Below, piece by piece: positions 54,474 to 63,587 of a stretch of DNA of 64,000 nt (position 1 is the stretch's first letter; every line of letters begins with the position of its first letter). The position numbers were made by a program, and so were the translations under genes. This stretch comes from Acetobacteraceae bacterium. GTDB taxonomy: Bacteria > Pseudomonadota > Alphaproteobacteria > Acetobacterales > Acetobacteraceae. The notes under the pieces were generated by a model that searched no databases, was not told the origin of the DNA, and was given only the letters and a program-made list of their open reading frames with translations. The stretch covers positions 26,970 through 90,969 of the forward strand of contig JAIYDS010000236.1 of assembly GCA_027487385.1 (NCBI GenBank), given 5' to 3'.

Positions 54474-56546
54474 ATGCGCGTGAGGACCCTGTTCAACCTG
54501 GCGATGCTGGCCATCGGCTGCGTCGCCACCATCGTTGCGGGCGGCCTGGCCTGGGCCGAGTTCCGCAAGGCCGTGGCGGCGCGTGAGGCGGCGGGGCATG
54601 TGGCCGTCTCGGCGGATCTGCTGCGGCTGACCGAGCGGCTGGTGATCGAGCGCGGGAACTACGTGATCCGCATGGGCGCCGCCGGCGCCGCCGATGCCGG
54701 CGTCATGGATCGGCTGCGCGCGCTGGAGGTGGAGACGGATGCGGCCCTTCAGCAGACGCTGGAGGCTCTGCGCATGGCCGGGCTTGCGGCCGAGCTGCGC
54801 CGCCTGGAGGGCATGCCCGCCCAGCTGACGGCCTTGCGCGCCGCGCTGCGCCCCGCCGCCCAGCAACCCCTTGTGGCACGCGATGCCGCGATCCGCGCCC
54901 GCCCCCCGGCCGCCTATGGCGAGATGCTGGCCAGCGTCAGCCAGTTGCTGGATGGCAGCCATCGCGCCGTGGCACTGGCCGCGGGCGGGCTTGAGGGCCT
55001 GCTGCTGGTGGCGCGCATCACCTGGGATATCCGCGATGCCGGCAGCCGCCGGATCGTGCCGGTCGGCACGGCGCTGAACAGTGGGCGCGCCCTGACACCG
55101 GCCGAGCTTGAGACCATTGCGGGCGCCAGCAGCGCCGTCGAGAGCGGCTGGAACCGCGCGCGCATGGTGGTGCGCATGCTGGGCGAACCGCCGCGCCTGG
55201 CGCAGGCCGTGACCGAGGTGCAGACCCGCTATTTCGGTGAGCCCGCTCGCATGACCGAGGCGCTGATCGCGGCCGGGCGTGCCGGCACGGCCTATCCCCT
55301 GACCGGCGATGCCTTCACGGCCTGGGCCACGCCTGCCCTGCAGCACCTTCTCCTGCTGCGTGACGCCGCGCTGGAAGCGGCGGTGGCCGAAGCCGGGGCG
55401 GCGGAAGCCGCCGCCTGGCGGAGCTTCGCGACCGTGCTGGCCGGTGCCCTCATCGCCGGGCTGCTTCTGGCCGGGCTGGCGGTCATGCTGCGCCGGCGCG
55501 TGGTGACGCCGGTTCTGGACCTCACGCTCAGCGTGCAGCATCTGGCCGATGGCGACCTGGCGCGGCAGATCCCGCATGCGGGGCGCGGTGACGAGATTGG
55601 CCAGATGGCCGGTGCGCTGGAAGTGCTGCGCCACAATGCCGAGGCGGCGCGCGCCGCCGAAGCCGCAGCCGCCGCTGCCCAGGCGGCCAAGCTCGCTGCC
55701 GGGGAACGCACCCAGGGCCTGATCCGCGCCTTCGAGGCCGAGGTGGCGGAGACGCTGGGCGCTTTTGCCGCGGCCGCAGCCCCGCTGGATGGCACGGCCG
55801 ATCAGCTCGGCCGTGCGGCCGAAGATGCGCGCGACCGGGCGGAAGACATGGCCCGCGCCGCGGGCAGCGCCTTCCAGGAGGTCGGCCTTGTCGCCAATTC
55901 CACGGAGGAGCTGGCGGCGAGCATCGCCGATGTCGCGCGCCAGGTGGCGGAGAGCGCCCGCATCGCCGCCAAGGCGGCCGAGGACACGCGCGCGACGGAT
56001 GCCGCCGTGGGGGTCCTTGTCGAGGGCGCCCAGCGCATCGGCGACGTGGTGGTTCTGATCAACTCCATCGCCGCGCAGACCAATCTGCTGGCGCTGAATG
56101 CGACGATCGAGGCCGCGCGCGCGGGTGATGCGGGCAAGGGCTTCGCCGTGGTGGCGGGCGAGGTGAAGGCCCTGGCCGCGCAGACCGCGAAAGCGACGGA
56201 TCAGATCCGCGAGCAGATCGGCGCCATGCAGGGCGAGACCGGGCGCGCGGCGGACGCCATCCGCGGCATCGGGCGCACCATCGCGGATGTGAGCGCCATC
56301 GCCGAGCAGGTGGCGGCGGCGGCGGAGGAGCAGGCGGCGGCGACCAAGGAGATCGGCCGCGCCGTCTCCCGCGCGGCGAGCGGAACGGAGGAAGTGTCCC
56401 GCCAGACCGCCCAGGTGCGCGAAGGGGCGGAGGTGACGGCGGCCGCCACCTCAGGGTTGCGCGAGGCTTCCGCGGGGCTGTCGCAGCAGGCCGCTGCCCT
56501 GCGCGGCAAGGTGGATGGCTTCCTGGGCGCGATCCGCGCGGCCTAG
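54474..56546 (+). CDS. Methyl-accepting chemotaxis protein
   Basis: 690 residues. The first helix (8-28) and a second near 317-337 enclose a largely alpha-helical periplasmic sensor. A HAMP domain (about 338-390; [24 protein letters not shown]) is followed by the signalling domain with the conserved hairpin ([23 protein letters not shown], then [19 protein letters not shown]). It signals through CheA/CheW to the flagella. The ligand is unknown. The start is ATG 54474. Confidence 0.93.
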   Translation: MRVRTLFNLAMLAIGCVATIVAGGLAWAEFRKAVAAREAAGHVAVSADLLRLTERLVIERGNYVIRMGAAGAADAGVMDRLRALEVETDAALQQTLEALRMAGLAAELRRLEGMPAQLTALRAALRPAAQQPLVARDAAIRARPPAAYGEMLASVSQLLDGSHRAVALAAGGLEGLLLVARITWDIRDAGSRRIVPVGTALNSGRALTPAELETIAGASSAVESGWNRARMVVRMLGEPPRLAQAVTEVQTRYFGEPARMTEALIAAGRAGTAYPLTGDAFTAWATPALQHLLLLRDAALEAAVAEAGAAEAAAWRSFATVLAGALIAGLLLAGLAVMLRRRVVTPVLDLTLSVQHLADGDLARQIPHAGRGDEIGQMAGALEVLRHNAEAARAAEAAAAAAQAAKLAAGERTQGLIRAFEAEVAETLGAFAAAAAPLDGTADQLGRAAEDARDRAEDMARAAGSAFQEVGLVANSTEELAASIADVARQVAESARIAAKAAEDTRATDAAVGVLVEGAQRIGDVVVLINSIAAQTNLLALNATIEAARAGDAGKGFAVVAGEVKALAAQTAKATDQIREQIGAMQGETGRAADAIRGIGRTIADVSAIAEQVAAAAEEQAAATKEIGRAVSRAASGTEEVSRQTAQVREGAEVTAAATSGLREASAGLSQQAAALRGKVDGFLGAIRAA

Positions 56547-56548
56547 CC

Positions 56549-58078
56549 TTACTCCGCCGCGTTGCGCGCCGGCAGGGCGGGTGGCGCGCAGCCCGTGTCG
56601 CAGCAGCGGCCGGGCTGGTTGGAGGTGCGCTTGCCTTCATCCAGGATGCCGCGATCGAGCAGGCGTTCCACCAGCGCGCTGCGCTCCTCCGTCGGGTAGT
56701 TCCGCCAGATTTCGCGCTTCATCGCCTCGGGGCTGCCGCCGCCATGCAGCGAGATGACGGAATACCAGCCGCCCTGGTTGGAGGCCGTCAGATCTTCCAT
56801 GAAGCGCGCCACATCCAGCCGCTTCTCGGCCGGGATATCGGCGCGGCCGGCCAGCACCGCGGCCAGCGACGCGGCGGTCTCGGGGTTGTGGTCCTCATCG
56901 GGGCCGGGCAGCGCCACGATCAAGCCGCCCGAGACGTAATGCGCCAGGCGATGCATGTCGTAGATTTGCGTGGCCAGCAGCAGTTTTCCGATATTGCTGA
57001 ACACCGTCTCCGGCATCACGGCGCCGGACGGATCGCGCGTGCCATAGACGCTGGCGGCGACGCCACAGGCGAAGAAACCCTCGACGATCTTGATGAGGTC
57101 CACCATAGCGTCGCGCACATGGGCGTGGCGGTCGGTGTCGAGGCCATTGGCCTCGATCATCAGCGCACCGGCGCCGATCAGCAGGTCCCCGAAGCCGGCC
57201 CGGGCGGCGATGCAGGAATGGCGGTGATGCGTGGCGTAGCTGGTGGTCATGAAGCCGGCCTCTTCATGCTCGCCGGCGAAGAAGACGCGCTCCCAGGGGA
57301 CGAAGACATCCTCGAACATTACCACGCCGGTGGATTGGCCGTATTTGCCGCTGAAGCGGGCGGCGGCCTCGCCCGGGCGGCCGGCGGGGCGGGCCACGAT
57401 GGTGATGCCCTCGGCATCCACCGGCACGGCGCAGCAGACGGCGAAGTCCGCATCCTCGGCCGTCATGGTGCGGCAGGGCATCACCAGGAACTCGTGCATG
57501 TAGGGCGCACCGGTGACGATGGCCTTGGTGCCGCGGATCACGATGCCATCGGCGCGGCGCTCCTTGATGTGCACATGCACGTCGCGATTCACCTGCTGGC
57601 CGGGGCGCTTGGAGCGGTCGCCCTTCGCATCCGTCATGGCGATGCCGAGCGAGAGGTCGCGCGCCTGCACATCATCCAGGTAGTTCAGGAAACGCGCGTG
57701 GCGCTCGCCGCCATGCACGTCATCGGCACGCTTCGTCGCCTGGTGCAGGGCGTTCAGCGCGTCATGCGCCAGATAGCGCTGGGCGCAGCCGGATTCGCGG
57801 CAGAGCAGGCGCACGGCTTCGAGCTTGGTCAGCAGGTCATCCGTGCTGCCATTCACGTGCAGCATGCGGTTGGTGACGCGGCCCGAGGCCTGCTGCGTGG
57901 CCACCATCAACCCCTGGTATTCTTCGCGCAGCGCGAAGTCATAGGTGACGCCAAGCGCATTGATGCCGGGCGCCAGCAGCGGCTCATCCGCCACACTCTT
58001 CACCTGCTGGCCATTGACGAAGACGCGCGGCGACAGGGCGCGGAGCGAGTCGCGATAGGCTTCGGCGGAGATCAGCAT
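56549..58078 (-). CDS. 4-hydroxyphenylacetate 3-hydroxylase-fold protein (AbfD-like, FeS ligands missing)
   Basis: 509 residues of the HpaB/AbfD flavoprotein family. AMTDAKGDRS, RADGIVIRGTKAIVTGAPYMHE and SLHGGGSPEAMKRE are closest to 4-hydroxybutyryl-CoA dehydratase. Of the AbfD cluster ligands, only the equivalents of the first cysteine (C98) and the histidine in HHRHS appear kept; the second cysteine aligns with Y102 and the last with alanine. A 4Fe-4S dehydratase is therefore unlikely and a flavin monooxygenase or dehydrogenase more so. The C-terminus has a CCDTGC motif. It is divergent from a TetR gene that may regulate it. Confidence 0.85.
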   Translation of the reverse strand: MLISAEAYRDSLRALSPRVFVNGQQVKSVADEPLLAPGINALGVTYDFALREEYQGLMVATQQASGRVTNRMLHVNGSTDDLLTKLEAVRLLCRESGCAQRYLAHDALNALHQATKRADDVHGGERHARFLNYLDDVQARDLSLGIAMTDAKGDRSKRPGQQVNRDVHVHIKERRADGIVIRGTKAIVTGAPYMHEFLVMPCRTMTAEDADFAVCCAVPVDAEGITIVARPAGRPGEAAARFSGKYGQSTGVVMFEDVFVPWERVFFAGEHEEAGFMTTSYATHHRHSCIAARAGFGDLLIGAGALMIEANGLDTDRHAHVRDAMVDLIKIVEGFFACGVAASVYGTRDPSGAVMPETVFSNIGKLLLATQIYDMHRLAHYVSGGLIVALPGPDEDHNPETAASLAAVLAGRADIPAEKRLDVARFMEDLTASNQGGWYSVISLHGGGSPEAMKREIWRNYPTEERSALVERLLDRGILDEGKRTSNQPGRCCDTGCAPPALPARNAAE

Positions 58079-58147
58079 GGCGGCGGTTTCCTCTCTTCTT
58101 CCCTTTGGGCTTGCCGAAAATCTAACGCTGTTCGATTATCCCGGTCA

Positions 58148-58717
58148 ATGAGCGTATCCACCAAGAAGGAACTGGGCCGGCAGCGCATCCTGGATGCGGC
58201 ACGCGAGGTCTTTGCCGAGCAGGGCCTGGAAGGCGCCAGCCTGCGCGCCATCGCCGCTCGCGCGGGCTATACGCCGGCCGCGCTCTATTTCCATTTCGAT
58301 AGCCGCGAGGCGATCTATGCCGAGCTGTTGCGCGCCTCCCTGGCCGATCTGGCGGCCGCGATCCAGGCGGCTGCGCAAGGGGAGAACGCGTTTCGCGCCG
58401 GTGCCCTGGCGCTCTTCGACTTCTATGCGGCGCGCCCGCAGGAGCTGGCGTTGGGCCTTTATCTCGGCCCCGGCGGCCCGGCGCCGCGCGGCCTGGGGCA
58501 GGGGATTGATCCCGCGCTGAACGCCCTGCTGCTGCAAGCCCTCGCGCCCATCCGCGCCGCCGCCGCCCAGGCCTCGCCCGAGCCGGATGCGCTGGTCGCG
58601 GAGATTTTCGCCCAGGCGGTCGGGCTGCTGGTGCTTTCCGAAACTCGCCGATTGCGCTTGTTTGGCCTGCCCGCGCGTGGGCTGATGGAACGCCTGCTGG
58701 AGCGCATGCCATGTTGA
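58148..58717 (+). CDS. TetR-family transcriptional regulator
   Basis: 189 residues. The HTH is at about 12-58 (RILDAAREVFAEQGLEGASLRAIAARAGYTPAALYFHFDSREAIYAELL). The C-terminal ligand domain is of ordinary length. ATG 58148 is used. The 69-bp gap to the divergent HpaB/AbfD-like gene is relatively AT-rich and likely holds promoters for both. Its last bases overlap the next gene, so it is co-transcribed with an isochorismatase-family hydrolase. Confidence 0.9.
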   Translation: MSVSTKKELGRQRILDAAREVFAEQGLEGASLRAIAARAGYTPAALYFHFDSREAIYAELLRASLADLAAAIQAAAQGENAFRAGALALFDFYAARPQELALGLYLGPGGPAPRGLGQGIDPALNALLLQALAPIRAAAAQASPEPDALVAEIFAQAVGLLVLSETRRLRLFGLPARGLMERLLERMPC

Positions 58718-59271
58718 CCCCCCGAACGTTGACCCTGGACCGCCGGACTTCCCTGCTGCTGCTCGTGGACCTTCAGGGCAAGCTGCATCCCGCCATCGAG
58801 GACGGCCCGGCGGTGGCGCGGGAAGCGGTGCGCCTCGCGCAACTCGCCAAGCTCTTCGAGGTTCCTGTCTGGGCCACCGAGCATTGCCCGGACCGCATCG
58901 GCCCCCTGCTGCCGGAACTCGCCGCCCTCAGCGAGAACACCATCCACAAGACCAGCTTCGACGCCTGCCGCACCACCGGCTTCCGCGACGCCCTGCCGCC
59001 TGCGCGGACGGACATCGTGATCTGCGGCTATGAGGCGCATATCTGCGTGATGCAGACGGCCCTCGGACTGCTGGGCGCCGGCCGGCGCGTCTGGGCGGTG
59101 CGGGACGCCATGGGCTCCCGCCGCGCCGCGAGCCGCGAGGCGGCGCTGGCCCGCCTGGCCCGCGCCGGGGCCGAGATCATCACGACCGAGATGGCCGGCT
59201 TCGAATGGGCCGAGGACGCGACCGACCCGCGTTGGCGCGCCCTGCTGGCCTTGGTGAAGGAGCCCGGCTAA
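58711..59271 (+). CDS. Isochorismatase-family cysteine hydrolase
   Basis: 186 residues. The triad is D20 (LLLVDLQGKL), K80 (NTIHKTSFDAC) and C112 (GYEAHICVMQTAL), with the cis-peptide region before the cysteine. The arrangement is like YcaC-type hydrolases. The substrate is unknown. ATG 58711 overlaps the end of the TetR gene by 7 bp. Confidence 0.88.
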   Translation: MLTPRTLTLDRRTSLLLLVDLQGKLHPAIEDGPAVAREAVRLAQLAKLFEVPVWATEHCPDRIGPLLPELAALSENTIHKTSFDACRTTGFRDALPPARTDIVICGYEAHICVMQTALGLLGAGRRVWAVRDAMGSRRAASREAALARLARAGAEIITTEMAGFEWAEDATDPRWRALLALVKEPG

Positions 59272-59300
59272 CAGGGGCCAGACCAACCCCCGGAGGCCCC

Positions 59301-60047
59301 GTGACCAGCAGGCGCGACATCGCCAATTCCGGCGCAGACCCCCGCCCGCGCTATCGCCAGATCGCCGATGATCTGCTGGCGCAGATCCGAGGCGGGCATC
59401 ACCCCATCGGCAGCATGCTGCCGACCGAGACCGAGCTTTGCGCGCTCTACGCCGCCTCTCGCCACACGGTGCGCGAGGCGCTGCGCCTGGTGGAGGAGGC
59501 CGGGCTGGTGGCGCGCCGGCAGGGCAGTGGCACGACCGTCATCGCGCAGGAAAATCGCGGCCGCTTCGTGCAGGACCTGACCAGCATGGGCGGGCTGCTT
59601 CAATATCCGGAGGAGACCCGCCTGACCGTGCTGCGCGCCCGCGAAGTGCCGGCCAGCGAGGTGCCCGGCGTGCCCGAGGGCGAAGCCTGGCTGCGCGTGG
59701 AGGGCATCCGCCGCGTGCGGCTCACCACCGCGCCCATCTGCTTCGTCGTGATCCACATCCCCGCCGATTACGCCGCCGCGATCGAGGAGATCGGACAGGA
59801 GCCCGTCTCGGTCTATGCGCTGATCGAGCGGCGCTTCGGGCTCCAGCTTTCCTCGGTGGAGGTGGATCTCTCGGCCGGCGGTGTGCCGGAGGCGCAGGCG
59901 GCGCTGCTGGAGGTGGAGCCGGGCGCGCCCGCGCTGATGATCCGCCGCCGCTATTTCGACCAGAATGGCCGGGTGTTCGAGGTCTCGCAGGGCTGCCACC
60001 CGGCGCCGCGCTTCAACTATCGCGCCACGCTCAAGCGCGAGGTGTGA
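59301..60047 (+). CDS. GntR/HutC-family regulator with UTRA domain
   Basis: 248 residues. The winged HTH lies at about 14-82 (PRYRQIADDLLAQIRGG, SMLPTETELCALYAASRHTVREALRLVEEAGLV), followed by a UTRA effector domain (about 100-240; RLEGIRRVR-like segment, then PALMIRRRYFDQNGRVFEVS). The start is GTG 59301 with CGGAGG directly upstream. It probably controls the Bug receptor and catabolic genes that follow. The effector is unknown. Confidence 0.9.
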   Translation: MTSRRDIANSGADPRPRYRQIADDLLAQIRGGHHPIGSMLPTETELCALYAASRHTVREALRLVEEAGLVARRQGSGTTVIAQENRGRFVQDLTSMGGLLQYPEETRLTVLRAREVPASEVPGVPEGEAWLRVEGIRRVRLTTAPICFVVIHIPADYAAAIEEIGQEPVSVYALIERRFGLQLSSVEVDLSAGGVPEAQAALLEVEPGAPALMIRRRYFDQNGRVFEVSQGCHPAPRFNYRATLKREV

Positions 60048-60132
60048 GAAGACGCTTCCATCCCGAGGCTCCGGCCCCCTAGGCTGGCGCCAAGGCGCTC
60101 CATCCAGGAAGCGCCGCCAAATGGGAGCGTTC

Positions 60133-61101
60133 ATGCGTCGTTTGCTGCTTGCCGCCGGTCTGGGCCTGATGGCCCTGGTTTCCCCCTGGGCCCCTGCCGC
60201 CCATGCCTGGCCCGAGCGGCCTGTCACCATCATCGCGCCCTTTGGCCCCGGAACCTCGGTGGATATCGCGGCCCGTTTGCTGGCGCCGAAGCTGCAGGCG
60301 GCCTGGGGCCAGCCGGTCGTCGTGACCAACGTGCCCGGCTCGGCCGGCATCATCGGTGTGGATCGCGCGGTGCGCGCGACGGATGGGCACACCATCCTGC
60401 TCTCCGCCGATGCCGCCATCGTCGTGCGGATCAGCATGGCGCCCCGCCCGCCCTATGACCCGCGGCGCGATCTGGCGCCGATCAGCCTGCTTGGCCGCAC
60501 GACCAACATCCTCGTCGTGGCCAACAGCTTCCCGGCAACCACCCTGGCCGAGCTGGTGGCGGCCGCCCGCGCCCGCCCCGGCAGCGTGACCTTCGGCCAT
60601 GCGGGCAATGGCACCTCGCAGCATATCGGCGGCGAAATGCTGGCGCAGATGGCGGGCGTGGAGCTGACGGGCGTCGCCTATAATGATCCGGCCTCGCAGA
60701 TCCAGGATGTGCTGACCGGCCGGGTGACCATGTCCTTCCAGAGCGGCGTGGTGGCGCTTCCGCGCCTGCGCGACAACGCCTGGCGCGCGCTGGCCGTCTC
60801 GGCCCCGCAGCGCATGGCGGCACTGCCCCATGTGCCGACCGTGGCCGAGCAGGGCTATCCGGGCTTCGATGCGGTGGCCTGGCTGGGCATCCTGGCGCCG
60901 GCTTCCATGCCGGCCGCGCATGTCGCGCGGGTGCATCGCGACGTCGTCGCCGCCCTGGCAGAGCCCGAGATCCGGGCGCGGCTGACGGATCTGGGCGTGG
61001 ACATCGTGGGCAGCACGCCGGATGAGTTCCGCGCGCTGATCGAGCGGGAGATTCCTCGGATGGCCGGGGTGCTGAGCCGGGCGGGGATCAGGCCGGAATA
61101 A
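60133..61101 (+). CDS. Bug/TctC-type periplasmic receptor
   Basis: 322 residues from ATG 60133 (GGGAG upstream); ATG 60121, four codons earlier, is also possible. The signal peptide is about residues 1-25 (VSPWAPAAHA-W). Core motifs are RPVTIIAPFGPGTSVDIAAR, VVVTNVPGSAGIIGVDRAV and PPYDPRRDLAPISLLG. The usual VIENR-x-GA block is VVTNVPGSA here, a noticeable deviation in the ligand-facing loop. Its TAA stop is the beginning of a palindromic repeat. Confidence 0.9.
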   Translation: MRRLLLAAGLGLMALVSPWAPAAHAWPERPVTIIAPFGPGTSVDIAARLLAPKLQAAWGQPVVVTNVPGSAGIIGVDRAVRATDGHTILLSADAAIVVRISMAPRPPYDPRRDLAPISLLGRTTNILVVANSFPATTLAELVAAARARPGSVTFGHAGNGTSQHIGGEMLAQMAGVELTGVAYNDPASQIQDVLTGRVTMSFQSGVVALPRLRDNAWRALAVSAPQRMAALPHVPTVAEQGYPGFDAVAWLGILAPASMPAAHVARVHRDVVAALAEPEIRARLTDLGVDIVGSTPDEFRALIEREIPRMAGVLSRAGIRPE

Positions 61102-61137
61102 GGGCCTCCGGCGGCTGGGGCCGGAAGGCCCCAGACC
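61100..61137. repeat. Dispersed palindromic repeat, copy D
   Basis: Starts within the TAA stop of the Bug receptor gene (61099-61101): AAGGGCCTCCGGCGGC, then the hairpin TGGGGCC-GGA-AGGCCCCA, then GACC. It lies between convergent genes and may end transcription on both sides. Confidence 0.8.
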
Positions 61138-61158
61138 GCGATCCGCGAGCTTTGCGTC

Positions 61159-62043
61159 TCAGCGCCCCGCGATCCGCTCCGCCAGCGCCACGATGCGCTG
61201 GGCGCGGTCCACGATCGGGTAATCCACGAAGCGGCCCTCCACCTGGATGGAGGCGAGCCCCTGCGCCTCGGCCTCGGCGAAGGCGGCGATGATGCGCCGT
61301 GCGCGGGCCACCTCGGCCTCGGCCGGCGAGAAGGCGGCGTTGGCAATGGGGATTTGGTCCGGATGAATGCAGAGCTTGCCCTGGAAGCCCAGCGCCACGC
61401 CCCGCGCGCAGGAGGCGGTGAAGGCGTCCATCTCCCGCAACTCGATCCAGACCGTGTCGATCGGCGCTTCCAGCCCGGCGGCGCGGCTGTGCAGCACCAT
61501 CTTCTCGCGCGCGCCCTCCAGCACCGTCTCGGCCAGGTCCCAGGTGATGCTGAGGTCGAGCGTGTAGTCGCCCGCGCCGAAGCTGAAACGCCGCACGCGC
61601 CCGCCGAGGGAGGCGGCGCAGGCGGTGAGTGCGGCGAGGCCTGCCATGCCGCGCGCCGTCTCGATGATGGGCATGATCTCGATGCCGCGATGGGGCAGGC
61701 CGCGCTCACGCTCCAGGCCGCTGATCAGCCAATCCACGGCGACGAGTTGGGCGGGATCCTCCAGCTTGGGCAGCACGAGGCCATCCAGGCGCGGGCCGAT
61801 CACGGCCTGGATGTCGCCCGGGCAGAATTCCGTCTCGAAGGCGTTCACGCGCACGAAGCCGCGGCAGGTGCGCGGGCGCTCCAGCGCCGCATTCACCAGG
61901 GCGCGGGCTGCCACCTTGGCCGAAACCGCCACCGCATCCTCCAGATCAAGGATGCAGGCATCGGCCCCGGAGGTGAGCACCTTTTCGGCGCGGCGGGCAT
62001 GATCGCCGGGGGCGAAGAGGAAGGTGCGGTTCGGGGCGGTCAT
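61159..62043 (-). CDS. CitE-like CoA-ester lyase (HpcH/HpaI family)
   Basis: 294 residues of the TIM-barrel citrate-lyase beta-like family. Marks are RTFLFAPGDHARRAEKVL, ADACILDLEDAV, RVNAFETEF, LPKLEDPAQL, IMPIIETARGM and GFQGKLCIHPDQI. Members cleave or form CoA esters such as malyl-, citramalyl- or beta-methylmalyl-CoA. AGGAGA precedes ATG 62043. It is divergent from the MmgE/PrpD gene by 125 bp, and a link with 2-methylcitrate- or itaconate-like chemistry is plausible. Confidence 0.88.
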   Translation of the reverse strand: MTAPNRTFLFAPGDHARRAEKVLTSGADACILDLEDAVAVSAKVAARALVNAALERPRTCRGFVRVNAFETEFCPGDIQAVIGPRLDGLVLPKLEDPAQLVAVDWLISGLERERGLPHRGIEIMPIIETARGMAGLAALTACAASLGGRVRRFSFGAGDYTLDLSITWDLAETVLEGAREKMVLHSRAAGLEAPIDTVWIELREMDAFTASCARGVALGFQGKLCIHPDQIPIANAAFSPAEAEVARARRIIAAFAEAEAQGLASIQVEGRFVDYPIVDRAQRIVALAERIAGR

Positions 62044-62168
62044 GTGGCGTCTCCTGAATGCTCCCTCCGCTGATAGGTGCTGCGCCGCCCAGCGTCCAGA
62101 TGGATTTGTCCGTATGTTTGACAGAGATGGCCGGCCCGGCCCATCCTCCGCGCAAAGGGAGAAACGCC

Positions 62169-63575
62169 ATGGACAGCCTGCCAACCGAGCTTGCCACCCG
62201 CACGCCCATCTCCATGCAACTGGGCGAATTCGCCACGGCGCTGCGCGTGGATGAGATTCCCGCCGATGTGATGGACCAGGCCAAGCGCCATATGCTGGAC
62301 AGCCTGGGTATCGCCATCGCGGCTTCGGGCTTCGACTATGCGCGCCGCACCATCGGCGCGATCCATGGCCTGGCCGGGCAAGGCGGCCATCCGGTGATCG
62401 GCATGCCCTATCGCCTGCCGCTGCGCGATGCCGTGATGATGAACGGTGCCCTGATCCATGGCCTGGATTACGACGACACGCATTCGGATGCGATCGTGCA
62501 TGCCTCCTCCAGCACCGTGCCCACGGCGCTGCACATGGCGCGGGAGCATGGCGCCTCGGGCGCCGAGGCGCTGCTCGCCTACATCATCGGCGTCGAGGCC
62601 GCCTCCCGCATCGGTGCCGCCGCGCAGGGCGGCTTCCACCAGGTGGGCTTCCACCCGACGGGCATGGTCGGCGCCTTTGGTTGCGCGCTGACGGCCGGGC
62701 GCCTCGCTGGCGCCACCGCGGCGCAGATCAGTGGGGCGCAGGGCATCCTGCTCTCCATGGCCGCGGGCTCGCTCGAGTTCCTGGAGGATGGCTCCTGGAC
62801 GAAGCGCATCCATCCGGGCTGGGCGGGCTTTGCCGCCATCACCGCGACGGCGCTGGCGCGCAACGGCTTCAAGGCCCCGCCCTCCGCCTATGAGGGCCGC
62901 TTCGGCCTGTTCCGCAGCCACATGCAGGACAAGTCGCCGTCCGACCTTTCGCGTTGTACGGAGCGGCTGGGTGAGCTGTGGGAGATGCGCAACAACGCGC
63001 TGAAGCCCTATCCCTGCTGCCATTTCAACCATGTCTTCGCGGATGCGGCGCTCGCCCTGCGCGCGGCGCACGGCCTGCGGCCGGAGGAGATCAAGCACAT
63101 CACGGTGCGCATCCATCCGGGCCAGGTGAAGGTGGTCTGCGAGCCGGAGGCGGCGAAGAAGGTGCCCGCCAATTCCTATGACGCGCAGTTCAGCGTGCAT
63201 TACGCCGTGGCTTCCTGCCTGCTGCGCGGCCGCCTCTCGCTCGATGAGCTGGAGGAGGAGATGATCCGTGACCCGCGCGCGCTCGCTCTTTGCGCCCGCA
63301 CCAGCTACGAGACCGATGCCACCCTGAACTTCCCCCGTTACTACGGTGGCGAGCTGGTGATCGAGACGATGGATGGCCGCGTGCTGCGCCACCGCGAGGA
63401 GATGAATCGCGGCTCGGACGGCAATCCGCTGACCATGGCCGATGTCGAGCGCAAGTTCATGGAGAATGCGGGCCGCCAGGTCTCGGCCACGCAGGCTCGG
63501 CGCATCCTCGACCTTGTCATGAACCTCGATGCGGCGTCCGATGTCATGGCGCTCACCGAAGCGCTGAACGGCTGA
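62169..63575 (+). CDS. MmgE/PrpD-family protein
   Basis: 468 residues. It has the all-helical MmgE/PrpD domain (about 15-260; HMLDSLGIAIAASG, MMNGALIHGLDYDDTHSDAIVHASSSTVPTALHMA) and the smaller C-terminal domain (KPYPCCHFNH, then ITVRIHPGQ). Family members include 2-methylcitrate dehydratase and cis-aconitate decarboxylase. Which activity applies cannot be told here. GGGAGAAA precedes ATG 62169. An LLM-type monooxygenase gene follows by 12 bp. Confidence 0.9.
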   Translation: MDSLPTELATRTPISMQLGEFATALRVDEIPADVMDQAKRHMLDSLGIAIAASGFDYARRTIGAIHGLAGQGGHPVIGMPYRLPLRDAVMMNGALIHGLDYDDTHSDAIVHASSSTVPTALHMAREHGASGAEALLAYIIGVEAASRIGAAAQGGFHQVGFHPTGMVGAFGCALTAGRLAGATAAQISGAQGILLSMAAGSLEFLEDGSWTKRIHPGWAGFAAITATALARNGFKAPPSAYEGRFGLFRSHMQDKSPSDLSRCTERLGELWEMRNNALKPYPCCHFNHVFADAALALRAAHGLRPEEIKHITVRIHPGQVKVVCEPEAAKKVPANSYDAQFSVHYAVASCLLRGRLSLDELEEEMIRDPRALALCARTSYETDATLNFPRYYGGELVIETMDGRVLRHREEMNRGSDGNPLTMADVERKFMENAGRQVSATQARRILDLVMNLDAASDVMALTEALNG

Positions 63576-63587
63576 GGAAACCCATTG

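Noticed and set aside
56549..58078. Calling the gene 4-hydroxybutyryl-CoA dehydratase
   Set aside because: The Fe-S ligands needed for that reaction appear mostly absent.
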